Notes: generated by a model from the sequence alone, not told the origin. Positions 1 through 6,433 are shown, counted from the first letter of the stretch. The stretch is DNA of 12,334 nt from CBDVBD01 sp965372135 (GCA_965372135.1 CBDVBD010000094.1:1-12334), one strand, 5' to 3'. Program-made: numbers and translations.

Positions 1-313
1 GCCCCCCGGACTGTAATTTTTTGATTTTGGCGCCGGTAATACTCCCGAATCCGACGGTTGGCGTTGTTCCGCCTAACCGCTTTGCCCAAGCGCTTGGGCA
101 CCGTCACCGCAAACCGGTCGACGTCTCCCGGCAAAAAAAAACAACCATAGGACCCAACCGTGCGCGCACGCCTTCGCGGCGGACCCTTAGGACCTCCCGG
201 TTCCCCCGTAAAATCATTCGCCGTGGGAGCCCCTGACCGCTGTCCCTTTCGGAGTCCGTGCCCTCTCTGGCTCCCGAATCCTGGCTGTAATATCTTGTAA
301 ATATTAGTCTCAA
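1..313 (-). CDS. rnpA: Ribonuclease P protein component, 3' end off the window, apparent frameshift
   Basis: RnpA binds the catalytic RNase P RNA and helps mature tRNA 5' ends. Two overlapping minus-strand frames together give an RnpA-like protein. The upstream frame (313 down to about 133) reads through LPRRMILRGNREVLRVRREG and ends at a stop at 104-106. The other frame carries DRFAVTVP followed by KRLGKAVRRNNANRRIRE, the RNA-binding signature, and continues off the left edge. The frames join if the run of nine A at 133-141 (nine T in the gene) had one more base. The second Arg of the usual RNR signature is Asn here. The only start in the upstream frame that covers the homologous N-terminus is TTG at 311-313, after an in-frame stop; this leaves about 28 extra N-terminal residues. 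It lies 8 bp downstream of rpmH, the classic order. Either a sequencing or assembly error or true slippage could explain the shift. The identity is fairly sure; the start is not. Confidence 0.8.
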
Positions 314-321
314 CCGACCGC

Positions 322-477
322 TTAACCCTTACTGATGGTATCGCTAACGGTTAATCGTTTCCTGCCCCGGGCGCGACGGCGCTTTAGTATCGCTCTGCCG
401 GCTCGGGTGCTCATCCGCGCCCGATATCCGTGCTTGTTCCGGCGCTTTCTATTGGAAGGCTGAAATGTCCGCTTCAT
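322..477 (-). CDS. rpmH: 50S ribosomal protein L34
   Basis: L34 is a very small basic protein of the large ribosomal subunit that binds 23S rRNA. The minus-strand frame from ATG (475-477) to TAA (322-324) encodes 51 residues. It begins MKRTFQPSNRKRRNKHGYR, then RARMSTRAGR and an Arg/Lys-rich tail (LKRRRARGRKRL); the MKRT-QPSNRKR and MSTRAGR blocks are the family signature. Length is slightly above the usual 44-47 residues because of a short C-terminal tail (TVSDTISKG). A purine-rich AAAAGG lies about 9 nt before the ATG. It is the first gene of the rpmH-rnpA pair, diverges from dnaA, and has a promoter about 30 nt upstream. Confidence 0.97.
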   Translation of the reverse strand: MKRTFQPSNRKRRNKHGYRARMSTRAGRAILKRRRARGRKRLTVSDTISKG

Positions 478-513
478 GAGACCCGCCTTTTATTGTTGAT
501 TTACAAACTAATA

Positions 514-542
514 AATATAACAAAATATTTCCCCCTATGCAA
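514..542 (-). promoter_or_regulatory. Sigma70-type promoter for rpmH-rnpA
   Basis: On the minus strand TTGCAT (537-542) is followed by a 17-nt spacer and TATATT (514-519). Transcription would start near 507 and give a leader of about 30 nt before the rpmH ATG. The surroundings are AT-rich. It points away from the dnaA promoter, so the two units share a divergent intergenic region. Confidence 0.7.
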
Positions 543-646
543 CCATTTTTTCAAAATACACCGGAACCCCCCACAAAAACACAACCCTACATAAAGCCAT
601 ATATGTCAGCATATTAAAAACTTTTTTATTCCAGCGATTTTTCCTC

Positions 647-675
647 TTGACAAAGAAATAATTTCTCCCTATATT
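647..675 (+). promoter_or_regulatory. Sigma70-type promoter for dnaA
   Basis: TTGACA (647-652), a 17-nt spacer and TATATT (670-675) make a near-consensus promoter. Transcription should start near 682, leaving a leader of about 92 nt before the dnaA ATG. The leader contains a small GGGA/TCCC hairpin at 741-751. I find no good DnaA box over this promoter, so direct DnaA autorepression is not evident from the sequence. Confidence 0.8.
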
Positions 676-773
676 GCTCCTCGCCGTCTTTTTGTCCTGA
701 ACAACCTAATTTATACAGTCCGTCGGCACCCGTTCTCACCGGGAATCTCCCACCCAAATTATTTATTTTTATT

Positions 774-2147
774 ATGTCTAAAACGCATTCCATCCAAAAT
801 GTCTGGTCACAATTCCTGGACTCGGTCAAACAGAATATTCCCGACCAGAGTTACCAGACCTGGTTCGTGCCGCTAAAACCACTGAACCTCGAAAATCATG
901 CTCTGACCATCGAAGTCCCCAGCAGCTTTTACTATGAATGGCTGGAAGGACACTATAACAAGCTGATCAAGGACACCTTGTTCGAAATCCTCGGAAGCCA
1001 GGCACAGGTGAAATTCGAAATCGCCCGATCCTCCGACTCCGGCTCATCCTCGGCTGACGGCAAATCCACTGTCGCCGTCCCAACGATCAGCTATTTCCCC
1101 AAACCAGTGGATGAAGGCACCCAGCTAAGCCCCCGTTACAACTTCGAAAACTTCGTGGAAGGCGACGGCAACACCTTTGCCCGTACCGCCTGTTTAGCTG
1201 TCGCCGAAGCTCCCGGTCGCACCCGATTCAACCCCATGTTGGTCTACGGAGGCATCGGATTGGGCAAAACTCACTTGGTGCAAGCCATCGGCAACTTTGC
1301 CAAACAGCATAATACCGTCCGCAACGTCATCTATATTTCCAGCGAAAAATTCACCCACGACTTCATCCGATCCGTCAGGGAAAACAAAACCACCGATTTT
1401 TCCAGCATCTACCGAAACACCGACCTGTTGTTGGTGGACGACGTCCAGTTTTTTGCCGGCAAGGAACGCACCCAAATGGAATTTTTCCATACCTTTAACA
1501 CCCTGTATCAAGCCGGCAAACAAATCGTGCTTTCCGCCGACCGCCCCCCAAAAGAGCTGGACCACATCGACGAACGCTTGGTATCCCGCTTCCAATGGGG
1601 ATTGATCACCGACATCCAGCCCCCGGACTTCGAAACCCGGGTCGCCATCCTGCAGAAAAAAGCCGAGGAGGACGGTCCCGAACTGCCGGAAGACATCATC
1701 AATTTTCTTGCATCCCAAATCACTTCCAATGTCCGCGAGTTGGAGGGCGCCTTAATCAGCCTCTATGCCTACTCCTCATTCCACAGCGTCGATATCACCC
1801 TGGACCTGGCGAAACGGGTCTTAAAAGACCAAATCGGACGCCCGGCAAAAAAGTTGTCCATCGAAGACATCCAAGTAATGACAGCCGAATATTTTGACCT
1901 GCCCAGCGACTTGCTGCGCTCAAAAACCCGCAAAAAAGAGATCGCCCGAGCCCGCCAGGTCGCCATGTACTTGTGCGCCCGGCACACCGACCATTCCCTG
2001 AAAAGCATCGGTTTATTATTCGGTGGACGTGACCACACCACGGTTATTCATGCCAGGAAATTCATCGCATCCGCCATCCAAAACAATCCCGAAATAAAGA
2101 AATCGGTTGAATCCTTACAAAAGAAGATCGATCTGGCATCACTATAA
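774..2147 (+). CDS. dnaA: Chromosomal replication initiator protein DnaA
   Basis: DnaA is the AAA+ ATPase that binds oriC boxes, oligomerises and melts the origin. The 457-residue product has all four domains. Domain I is at about 1-85 (WSQFLDSVKQ, SYQTWFVPL). A short Ser-rich linker follows at about 86-115. The AAA+ core has Walker A GGIGLGKT at 159-166, Walker B LLLVDDVQF at 218-226, sensor 1 around VLSADRPP at 252-259, and the arginine-finger segment RLVSRFQWGL at 268-277. The C-terminal DNA-binding domain carries the signature GGRDHTTVIHA at 417-427. Length is normal. The ATG at 774 gives the expected N-terminus, but the 20 nt before it are almost all A/T with no Shine-Dalgarno motif, unlike the neighbouring genes. 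oriC lies directly downstream. Confidence 0.99.
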   Translation: MSKTHSIQNVWSQFLDSVKQNIPDQSYQTWFVPLKPLNLENHALTIEVPSSFYYEWLEGHYNKLIKDTLFEILGSQAQVKFEIARSSDSGSSSADGKSTVAVPTISYFPKPVDEGTQLSPRYNFENFVEGDGNTFARTACLAVAEAPGRTRFNPMLVYGGIGLGKTHLVQAIGNFAKQHNTVRNVIYISSEKFTHDFIRSVRENKTTDFSSIYRNTDLLLVDDVQFFAGKERTQMEFFHTFNTLYQAGKQIVLSADRPPKELDHIDERLVSRFQWGLITDIQPPDFETRVAILQKKAEEDGPELPEDIINFLASQITSNVRELEGALISLYAYSSFHSVDITLDLAKRVLKDQIGRPAKKLSIEDIQVMTAEYFDLPSDLLRSKTRKKEIARARQVAMYLCARHTDHSLKSIGLLFGGRDHTTVIHARKFIASAIQNNPEIKKSVESLQKKIDLASL

Positions 2148-2174
2148 AAGGGCACCAATTCTTAATATCCAATC

Positions 2175-2203
2175 GCGTAGGAACCGACTTATCGCCCCTA
2201 CGC
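2175..2203. repeat. Palindrome with 7-bp arms downstream of dnaA
   Basis: GCGTAGG (2175-2181) and CCTACGC (2197-2203) form a perfect 7-bp inverted repeat with a 15-nt loop. There is no T-run after it, so it is not a convincing intrinsic terminator for dnaA. It may be a small interspersed palindrome: on the minus strand its GTAGGGGCGA core loosely resembles GTAGGGGTCGA at 4800-4810. Confidence 0.4.
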
Positions 2204-2225
2204 TTACCGCTGGAAAACCCGGAAA

Positions 2226-2253
2226 TGTCATTCTTGCGGAAGTAGGAATACAG
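2226..2253 (+). repeat. Degenerate dispersed intergenic repeat (TGTCATTC...GGAATaCAG)
   Basis: The stretch starts TGTCATTCTTGCGGAAG and ends GGAATACAG. It resembles the widespread bacterial intergenic palindrome of the form TGTCATTCCCGC-N-GCGGGAATCCAG, with several substitutions that spoil the central stem. I read it as a decayed copy. The resemblance is from memory and no second full copy is present in this window. Confidence 0.4.
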
Positions 2254-2332
2254 TTCTGATATGCTGATCTCCTCTAAAATTTGGAAAAACTCTCTTACAA
2301 CTTGTCAATTTGCTAACTTGACAACTTACTAA

Positions 2333-2379
2333 CTATTCACATCAACGACTGTGAATACCTGTGGATTACCTGTGGATAA
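2333..2379 (-). other. Left DnaA-box group with helical spacing
   Basis: Three minus-strand boxes start at 2350 (GTATTCACA read on minus), 2360 (TAATCCACA) and 2371 (TTATCCACA, perfect), so they are 10 and 11 bp apart and lie on one face of the helix. A plus-strand box CTATTCACA (2333-2341) faces them. TATTCACA (2334-2341) and TGTGAATA (2350-2357) are perfect 8-bp inverted arms around an 8-nt centre. Confidence 0.8.
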
Positions 2380-2416
2380 CTAACACGTCCAATAAGTATC
2401 TTATCGAGTCATTCTC

Positions 2417-2456
2417 TTATCGACACTTATCCACATCCGGAAAGCAAATATCCACA
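2417..2456 (+). other. Right DnaA-box group
   Basis: Three plus-strand boxes lie here: TTATCGACA (2417-2425, one mismatch), TTATCCACA (2427-2435, perfect) and ATATCCACA (2448-2456, one mismatch). The starts are 10 and 21 bp apart, again near whole helical turns. They point toward the AT-rich segment at 2532-2600, opposite to the left group. Confidence 0.8.
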
Positions 2457-2513
2457 ACAGCAACAGCAAAAGTACAACCATACATATACCCAGGAAATAA
2501 CACCTAACATCAT

Positions 2514-2540
2514 TTGTCCACTTTATCCACCGAATATAAT
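2514..2540 (+). promoter_or_regulatory. Possible promoter overlapping a DnaA box, for the beta-helix gene
   Basis: A consensus -10 TATAAT lies at 2535-2540. The nearest -35 candidate is TTGTCC (2514-2519) at a short 15-nt spacing, which is weak. A DnaA-box-like TTATCCACC (2523-2531) lies between the two. If used, transcription starts near 2547 with a leader of about 126 nt before the ATG at 2673. The TATAAT could equally be part of the unwinding element. Confidence 0.3.
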
Positions 2541-2672
2541 CATCTACATATTTAATAAATCACAATAGATTTAGTAATATACAATAAATCCCTATGAACG
2601 TCAAAACCATAAATAACAACATCACTAAGACATCTGCCCTTCTTTGCAAACCGTAAATAGGAGTTCACGAAC

Positions 2673-4712
2673 ATGCAGCGTATAACTATCCTCATTATCC
2701 TAATTTCAGCTATCAACTCAAGTACCATTTTTGCCGTTCCGGTTGACGGTAACTGTTTCCTGGAAAACCAACCCAGCCATGAAAACATCGGTGTGATATT
2801 TGTAGTAGATACCACTGGTAATATAGCAGATTCGGTGCTTACCGAACCTAACGGACATTATGAAACCGACATTGGTGAAGGCATCTACAATATTTACTTT
2901 ACCGAACCCGGGTATGCTGGTCATGGCATCTATAATCAGTTGATAACTGCTCCCACTACAATAACTGACGTGACTCTGTCGGAACTCCCAGCGGGACAGA
3001 CTCTTACAGACACCTTATCCGGCGAACTACCGGCTGGCACTTACCTGATTGAAGATAATATTAGGATACAATCCGGTGATTCTTTGACTATCGCTCCCGG
3101 ATCCGTGTTCCTATTTTCATTCCATTATAGCTTTGAAATTTTAGGCAAGTTAACCGCTGTGGGCACTGCTTCGGACAGCATTTATTTCATGAGTGCATCC
3201 GAAACGGTACCCTGGGTCAGTATCATTTTCCGCAACGGATCGTCCCCGGAGAGCGAACTATCCTACTGCTATATCACCGATGCAGACGGCAGCGCCATCA
3301 ACACCTACTGGACTGATATTACAATCTCCCATTGCACTATCACCGAAAACACCGCCAACTGGGGCGGCGGCATCTATGTTTCTTACTGCGATCCCATAAT
3401 TTCCGACTGCATCGTAACCAACAACTCCGCTAAACACAACGGCGGCGGTATCTATGTGACGCGTTCCGCTCCCATTATTACCAACTGCATCATCACCGGA
3501 AATGAATGTAACTGGGGTGCATGGGGCAGCGGTCGCGGCGGCGGCGGCATCACCGCCAACCATTCCTCCAGTCCCATCATTACCGGTTGCACTATTACCG
3601 GAAACCGTTCCTATTACCACGGCGGTGGGATCAGTATCAACGACGATTCCCATCCCGTAATCACCGATTGCATCATAACCAGTAATATCGCCGACACCAC
3701 CGGCGGCGGGGTCTGCTGCCACCAAAACTGCCATCCCACCATGACCAACTGCATCATCGACAGCAACACCGCAATGAAGGGCGGGGGTATTTGCATGGGT
3801 TTTAACTCCACATTCACCGTGGACAGTTGCCAAATCAATGCTAATACCGCCGACACCCTGGGCGGCGGCATCTACATCTTCAACAGCGAACCTATATTTT
3901 CCAACTGCACCATAGCGTACAATTCCGCCCCTGATTCCGGCGGCGGTATCTACGCTCACAACACCGGCATGGATATCATAAACTGCACCTTCAGCCACAA
4001 CAATTCCCCTATCGGTGGTAATGCCTTCTTCACTGCCGATTCTCTGGATACATTGTACGCAGATACCCTGATTAATAACATTTTCGCCTTCGCTACCGAA
4101 GGAGAGGGGGTTTATATCGACAGTTTCCGTCAGGGTTTATCTATGAGTTACTGCGATATCTACGGCAATACCGGTGGTCGTTTCGGAGGCGTGGTCCCCG
4201 ATTCCTTAGGCGATATCATCACCACCAACGCCAACGACGATTCCTGCGACGTCTTTTACAACATCTTCTTCGATCCCCTGTTCGATGACCCGGTGGCCCT
4301 AAATTTCCAATTGCTTTCTGGATCCCCCTGTATCGACGCCGGCGATCCCACTTTCCCGCTTGACCCGGATACCACCATCGTCGACATCGGTGCCTTCTAC
4401 TTCGACCAACAATCTGTCGTACAGATAAAACCCTTATCCTTACAACCCAAAACGTATCGCTTACATCCCCCATACCCCAACCCCTTCAACCCAATAACCA
4501 CTATTTCCTACGGAATACCAACCACCGGTCACGTAAAATTGGTTATATACAATCTCCTTGGCAGGCAGGTTGCAACCTTAGTGGACCATACGGTACAAAC
4601 CGGAACTCATACCATCACCTGGAATGCCGGCAACTACCCCTCCGGCATCTACTTCTGCCGCCTGGAAAGTGCTGGTTTTCAACAGACCCAAAAACTGCTC
4701 TTATTAAAATAG
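2673..4712 (+). CDS. Secreted right-handed beta-helix protein with T9SS-type C-terminal sorting domain
   Basis: This 679-residue protein has an N-terminal signal peptide (hydrophobic 4-21, likely cut after FA at 21). Residues about 22-105 resemble a carboxypeptidase-regulatory-like beta-sandwich (GHYETDIGEGIYNIYF). From about 190 to 450 come repeated turns of about 26 residues of the type ITNCIITGN...GGGIYV, a right-handed parallel beta-helix. A Cys recurs at the same place in each turn (199, 221, 246, 272, 306, 333, 360, 386, 412, 438). SPCIDAGDPT and DIGAFYF near 551-577 are usual closing motifs of such helices. Residues about 595-679 are the sorting domain: YPNPFNP (601-607), GHVKLVIYNLLGRQVATLVD, then YPSGIYFCRLE. 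It is probably exported and anchored or released at the cell surface. No catalytic residues are evident; a pectate-lyase-like fold does not prove enzyme activity. AGGAG lies about 9 nt before the ATG. Confidence 0.93.
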   Translation: MQRITILIILISAINSSTIFAVPVDGNCFLENQPSHENIGVIFVVDTTGNIADSVLTEPNGHYETDIGEGIYNIYFTEPGYAGHGIYNQLITAPTTITDVTLSELPAGQTLTDTLSGELPAGTYLIEDNIRIQSGDSLTIAPGSVFLFSFHYSFEILGKLTAVGTASDSIYFMSASETVPWVSIIFRNGSSPESELSYCYITDADGSAINTYWTDITISHCTITENTANWGGGIYVSYCDPIISDCIVTNNSAKHNGGGIYVTRSAPIITNCIITGNECNWGAWGSGRGGGGITANHSSSPIITGCTITGNRSYYHGGGISINDDSHPVITDCIITSNIADTTGGGVCCHQNCHPTMTNCIIDSNTAMKGGGICMGFNSTFTVDSCQINANTADTLGGGIYIFNSEPIFSNCTIAYNSAPDSGGGIYAHNTGMDIINCTFSHNNSPIGGNAFFTADSLDTLYADTLINNIFAFATEGEGVYIDSFRQGLSMSYCDIYGNTGGRFGGVVPDSLGDIITTNANDDSCDVFYNIFFDPLFDDPVALNFQLLSGSPCIDAGDPTFPLDPDTTIVDIGAFYFDQQSVVQIKPLSLQPKTYRLHPPYPNPFNPITTISYGIPTTGHVKLVIYNLLGRQVATLVDHTVQTGTHTITWNAGNYPSGIYFCRLESAGFQQTQKLLLLK

Positions 4713-4720
4713 CTGGTACT

Positions 4721-4740
4721 GTAGGGTGTCCGCACCCTGC
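4721..4740. repeat. Small hairpin repeat after the beta-helix gene
   Basis: GTAGGGTG (4721-4728) and CACCCTGC (4733-4740) pair over 8 bp (one G-T pair) around a 4-nt loop. It starts 9 nt after the stop codon and could stall or protect the 3' end of the transcript, but has no T-run. It is the first of a string of short palindromes that fill the 196-bp gap 4713-4908. Confidence 0.5.
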
Positions 4741-4749
4741 AGAGTGTAG

Positions 4750-4772
4750 GTCAGGATCCCTGCGATCCTGAC
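4750..4772. repeat. Perfect inverted repeat with 9-bp arms
   Basis: GTCAGGATC (4750-4758) and GATCCTGAC (4764-4772) are perfect inverted arms around the 5-nt centre CCTGC. No T-run follows. It is best seen as a small interspersed palindrome between two unrelated transcription units. Confidence 0.6.
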
Positions 4773-4829
4773 AGCATATCTGGCGGATGGCAATCCCGAG
4801 TAGGGGTCGACTTGTCGTGCCCGCCATCT

Positions 4830-4880
4830 GTCATCCTGAGCGAAGCGTCTCTGGATCCGCCTATGGCGGGAAGGATCTCA
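4830..4880 (+). repeat. Dispersed repeat interrupted by a second palindrome
   Basis: TGTCATCCTGAGCGAAGCG (4830-4847 plus the base before) is the head of an intergenic repeat seen in many bacterial genomes, usually followed directly by AAGGATCT. Here the tail AAGGATCTCA (4871-4880) is separated from the head by a 23-bp insert that contains the palindrome CCGCC-tat-GGCGG (4857-4869). It therefore looks like one small repeat inserted into another. The family resemblance is from memory. Confidence 0.5.
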
Positions 4881-4908
4881 TAAACCTATATCGTGAGGGG
4901 AACCACCA

Positions 4909-6144
4909 ATGCGCACCACCCTAATACCGCTAATCTCCTTTCTCTTCCTGCTATCCACTTCCGTATCCACCCTCTATGCCCAAATTTATTCTGAAGGCGA
5001 GGAATGGTTCTGGTACAATGCAGAGAGCGTCCGCCACACCCGCGCCGAACTTGAGATAATCCTGGCGCATCATAAAATTTGGCTTACCAAAGTAGAGAGT
5101 GTTGCTGTACAATACAAATACGAAACTGAAACCGATTCTCAAGCTGTCCTTCGAAGTCCACGCAGGGTTTATATGTTTCGATATACAAGACCAGAAAACG
5201 CCTTCGATTCTTTGCTTATGGATTTGGCATACCATCCGTTCCGAGCGAAACTTGAGTCTGCGGATCTGAGAAGAGCAGATTTGGGTGGTGCGAATCTGAC
5301 TTGGGCGAGTTTGGCGCGTGCGGATCTGACTGGGGCGAGTTTGGAGGGTGCGGATCTGACTGGGGCGAGTTTGTATGGTGCGGATCTGACTGGGGCGTGG
5401 TTGGATAGTGCGAATCTGACTAGGGCGAGCTTACAAGAAGCGAATGTGACTGGGGCGAATTTATTCGAAACCAATATGAATATTGCTGATTTGTATGGTA
5501 CCAACATGTCTGGCGTGGTTTTCCAACCTGACACACTTCCTCAACCTCAGGACATCGCCTTCGCCAGGAACCTTTCTAAAATGACCTATTGGGACAATCC
5601 TGGTCCTCTGATCGAACTTAGAAAACGCTTGAGGGAAGCAGGTTATCGAAGACAAGCTAAAGAAGTCAATGCCGCTTACCGCCGAACAGATGCAACCTGG
5701 TTAGAAACGTTCTTATATGACTGGACCTGCGAATACGGCATAGCCTACAACCGCCCCTTTATCATCCTTGGCGCTGGTATTTTTATTTTCGGCGCCCTGT
5801 ATTTCAATTTCGCCAGGGTGTTTCGTAGTGGTACATACAATTATCTTCTCGCGACTAGGAGGGGATGGAAAAAAGAGCGTGATGAAGGGGAGGAAGACTG
5901 GCAAGAAGTCCGTGCCTATTGGAGAACAATCAGCGTAGCGTTGTTGTTCAGCCTCCAGCGCGCCTTGCGCATCGGCTACCGCCAGTTCAGCCCTGACAGT
6001 TGGATTAAAATGATGCTGCCGCCGAAATTCGAGATAACATCCCGCGGCTGGCCCCGCTTCGTATCCGCCATCCAATCCATCATCGGTATCGGCTTGGTCA
6101 TCCTGGCTCTGCTCAGCTACTTCGGCAGCCCGTTTGAGTATTAA
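4909..6144 (+). CDS. Pentapeptide-repeat membrane protein with N-terminal signal peptide
   Basis: The product has 411 residues. A signal peptide spans 1-24 (hydrophobic core, cut likely after LYA). Residues about 113-204 hold pentapeptide repeats A(D/N)Lxx (e.g. ADLTGASLEGADLTGASL), which should fold as a right-handed quadrilateral beta-helix. Next come a charged helical stretch (234-260) and a transmembrane segment at about 283-303. Then a basic/acidic loop (316-333), an amphipathic stretch VALLFSLQRALRIGYRQF (343-360), and a last transmembrane segment near 385-405 ending in SYFGSPFEY. The end resembles tails seen on other pentapeptide-repeat membrane proteins and has a channel-like look, but no selectivity filter is visible. 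If the signal is cut, the repeats face the periplasm. Function is unknown. GAGGGG lies 8-9 nt before the ATG. No strong promoter is seen in the repeat-filled gap upstream. Confidence 0.88.
   Translation: MRTTLIPLISFLFLLSTSVSTLYAQIYSEGEEWFWYNAESVRHTRAELEIILAHHKIWLTKVESVAVQYKYETETDSQAVLRSPRRVYMFRYTRPENAFDSLLMDLAYHPFRAKLESADLRRADLGGANLTWASLARADLTGASLEGADLTGASLYGADLTGAWLDSANLTRASLQEANVTGANLFETNMNIADLYGTNMSGVVFQPDTLPQPQDIAFARNLSKMTYWDNPGPLIELRKRLREAGYRRQAKEVNAAYRRTDATWLETFLYDWTCEYGIAYNRPFIILGAGIFIFGALYFNFARVFRSGTYNYLLATRRGWKKERDEGEEDWQEVRAYWRTISVALLFSLQRALRIGYRQFSPDSWIKMMLPPKFEITSRGWPRFVSAIQSIIGIGLVILALLSYFGSPFEY
5281..5460 (+). repeat. Six tandem 30-bp repeats inside the pentapeptide gene
   Basis: Units start at 5281, 5311, 5341, 5371, 5401 and 5431. 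The core GTGCGGATCTGACTGGGGCG is kept almost unchanged in units two to four and drifts in the outer ones. Each unit encodes two pentapeptides. Synonymous positions are conserved too, which points to recent duplication or gene conversion. Confidence 0.9.
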
Positions 6145-6184
6145 ACTTGAACAAATGACGCCGAGGACTTCATCAACTTTCCAC

Positions 6185-6210
6185 AAAAAACCCAGGGATC
6201 ACTCCCTGGG
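6185..6210 (-). terminator. Intrinsic terminator on the minus strand, for the 37-aa gene
   Basis: CCCAGGGA (6191-6198) and TCCCTGGG (6203-6210) form a perfect 8-bp stem with a 4-nt loop. The run of six A at 6185-6190 is a T-run on the minus strand directly after the stem, while the plus-strand side has none. It therefore terminates leftward transcription and lies 34 bp after the stop of the small minus-strand gene. Confidence 0.85.
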
Positions 6211-6244
6211 TACGGTTAAATTATTTCCCAAATATGTGGTATTA

Positions 6245-6358
6245 TCACGACCGCGAGATGAAAAACACCCCCAATAACACCAGTACCACCCCGGCTTTGG
6301 TGATAATCTGCGCTGTTACTCCGACCACCAAAGATGCATATACAAAAATCCAACCCAT
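6245..6358 (-). CDS. 37-residue hydrophobic membrane microprotein
   Basis: A minus-strand ORF from ATG (6356-6358) to TGA (6245-6247) encodes 37 residues: MGWIFVYASLVVGVTAQ, a central IITK, then a second hydrophobic run AGVVLVLLGVFF and the end ISRS. It could span the membrane once or form a tight hairpin with Lys21 at the turn and Arg36 at the C-terminus. GGGAG lies about 6-7 nt before the ATG, a TATAAT promoter lies about 75 bp upstream, and a strong minus-strand terminator follows 34 bp after the stop. A complete transcription unit of this kind argues for a real gene although it is very short. I do not recognise the family. It is convergent with the pentapeptide gene. Confidence 0.65.
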   Translation of the reverse strand: MGWIFVYASLVVGVTAQIITKAGVVLVLLGVFFISRS

Positions 6359-6433
6359 CGGCTTACTCCCGTAAAATAAGTGTTTTCCTGGACACCGAGG
6401 AGACCAATTCATCGTAAATCAAAACTGATAAGA

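Larger units (their letters stand above)
2302..2600. other. oriC: Chromosomal replication origin, oriC
   Basis: The gap between dnaA and the next gene carries at least eight matches to the DnaA box TTATNCACA with zero or one mismatch, between 2333 and 2531. Two are perfect TTATCCACA (2371-2379 minus, 2427-2435 plus). To the left is an inverted repeat TTGTCAA/TTGACAA (2302-2308 and 2318-2324). To the right, about 2532-2600 is very AT-rich and is the best candidate unwinding element. Within it TAG (2566), TAG (2572) and TAA (2575) could be DnaA-trio elements, but weakly. A position directly after dnaA is common for bacterial origins. A GC-skew switch could not be computed here. Confidence 0.88.

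Noticed and set aside
1194..1718. A 174-codon open frame on the minus strand inside dnaA
   Set aside because: It is fully antisense to the conserved AAA+ core of dnaA and shows no recognisable domain.
2175..2203. Intrinsic terminator of dnaA
   Set aside because: The stem is short with a 15-nt loop and no T-run follows on either strand.
3258..3998. A 246-codon open frame on the minus strand inside the beta-helix gene
   Set aside because: It is antisense to repeated GGCGGC and ATCACC codons, which leave few stops on the other strand. The product is a low-complexity Gly/Ala/Val/Asp string, and the plus frame has clear domains.
5281..5460. CRISPR array
   Set aside because: The 30-bp repeats are directly adjacent without unique spacers and encode pentapeptide repeats in frame.
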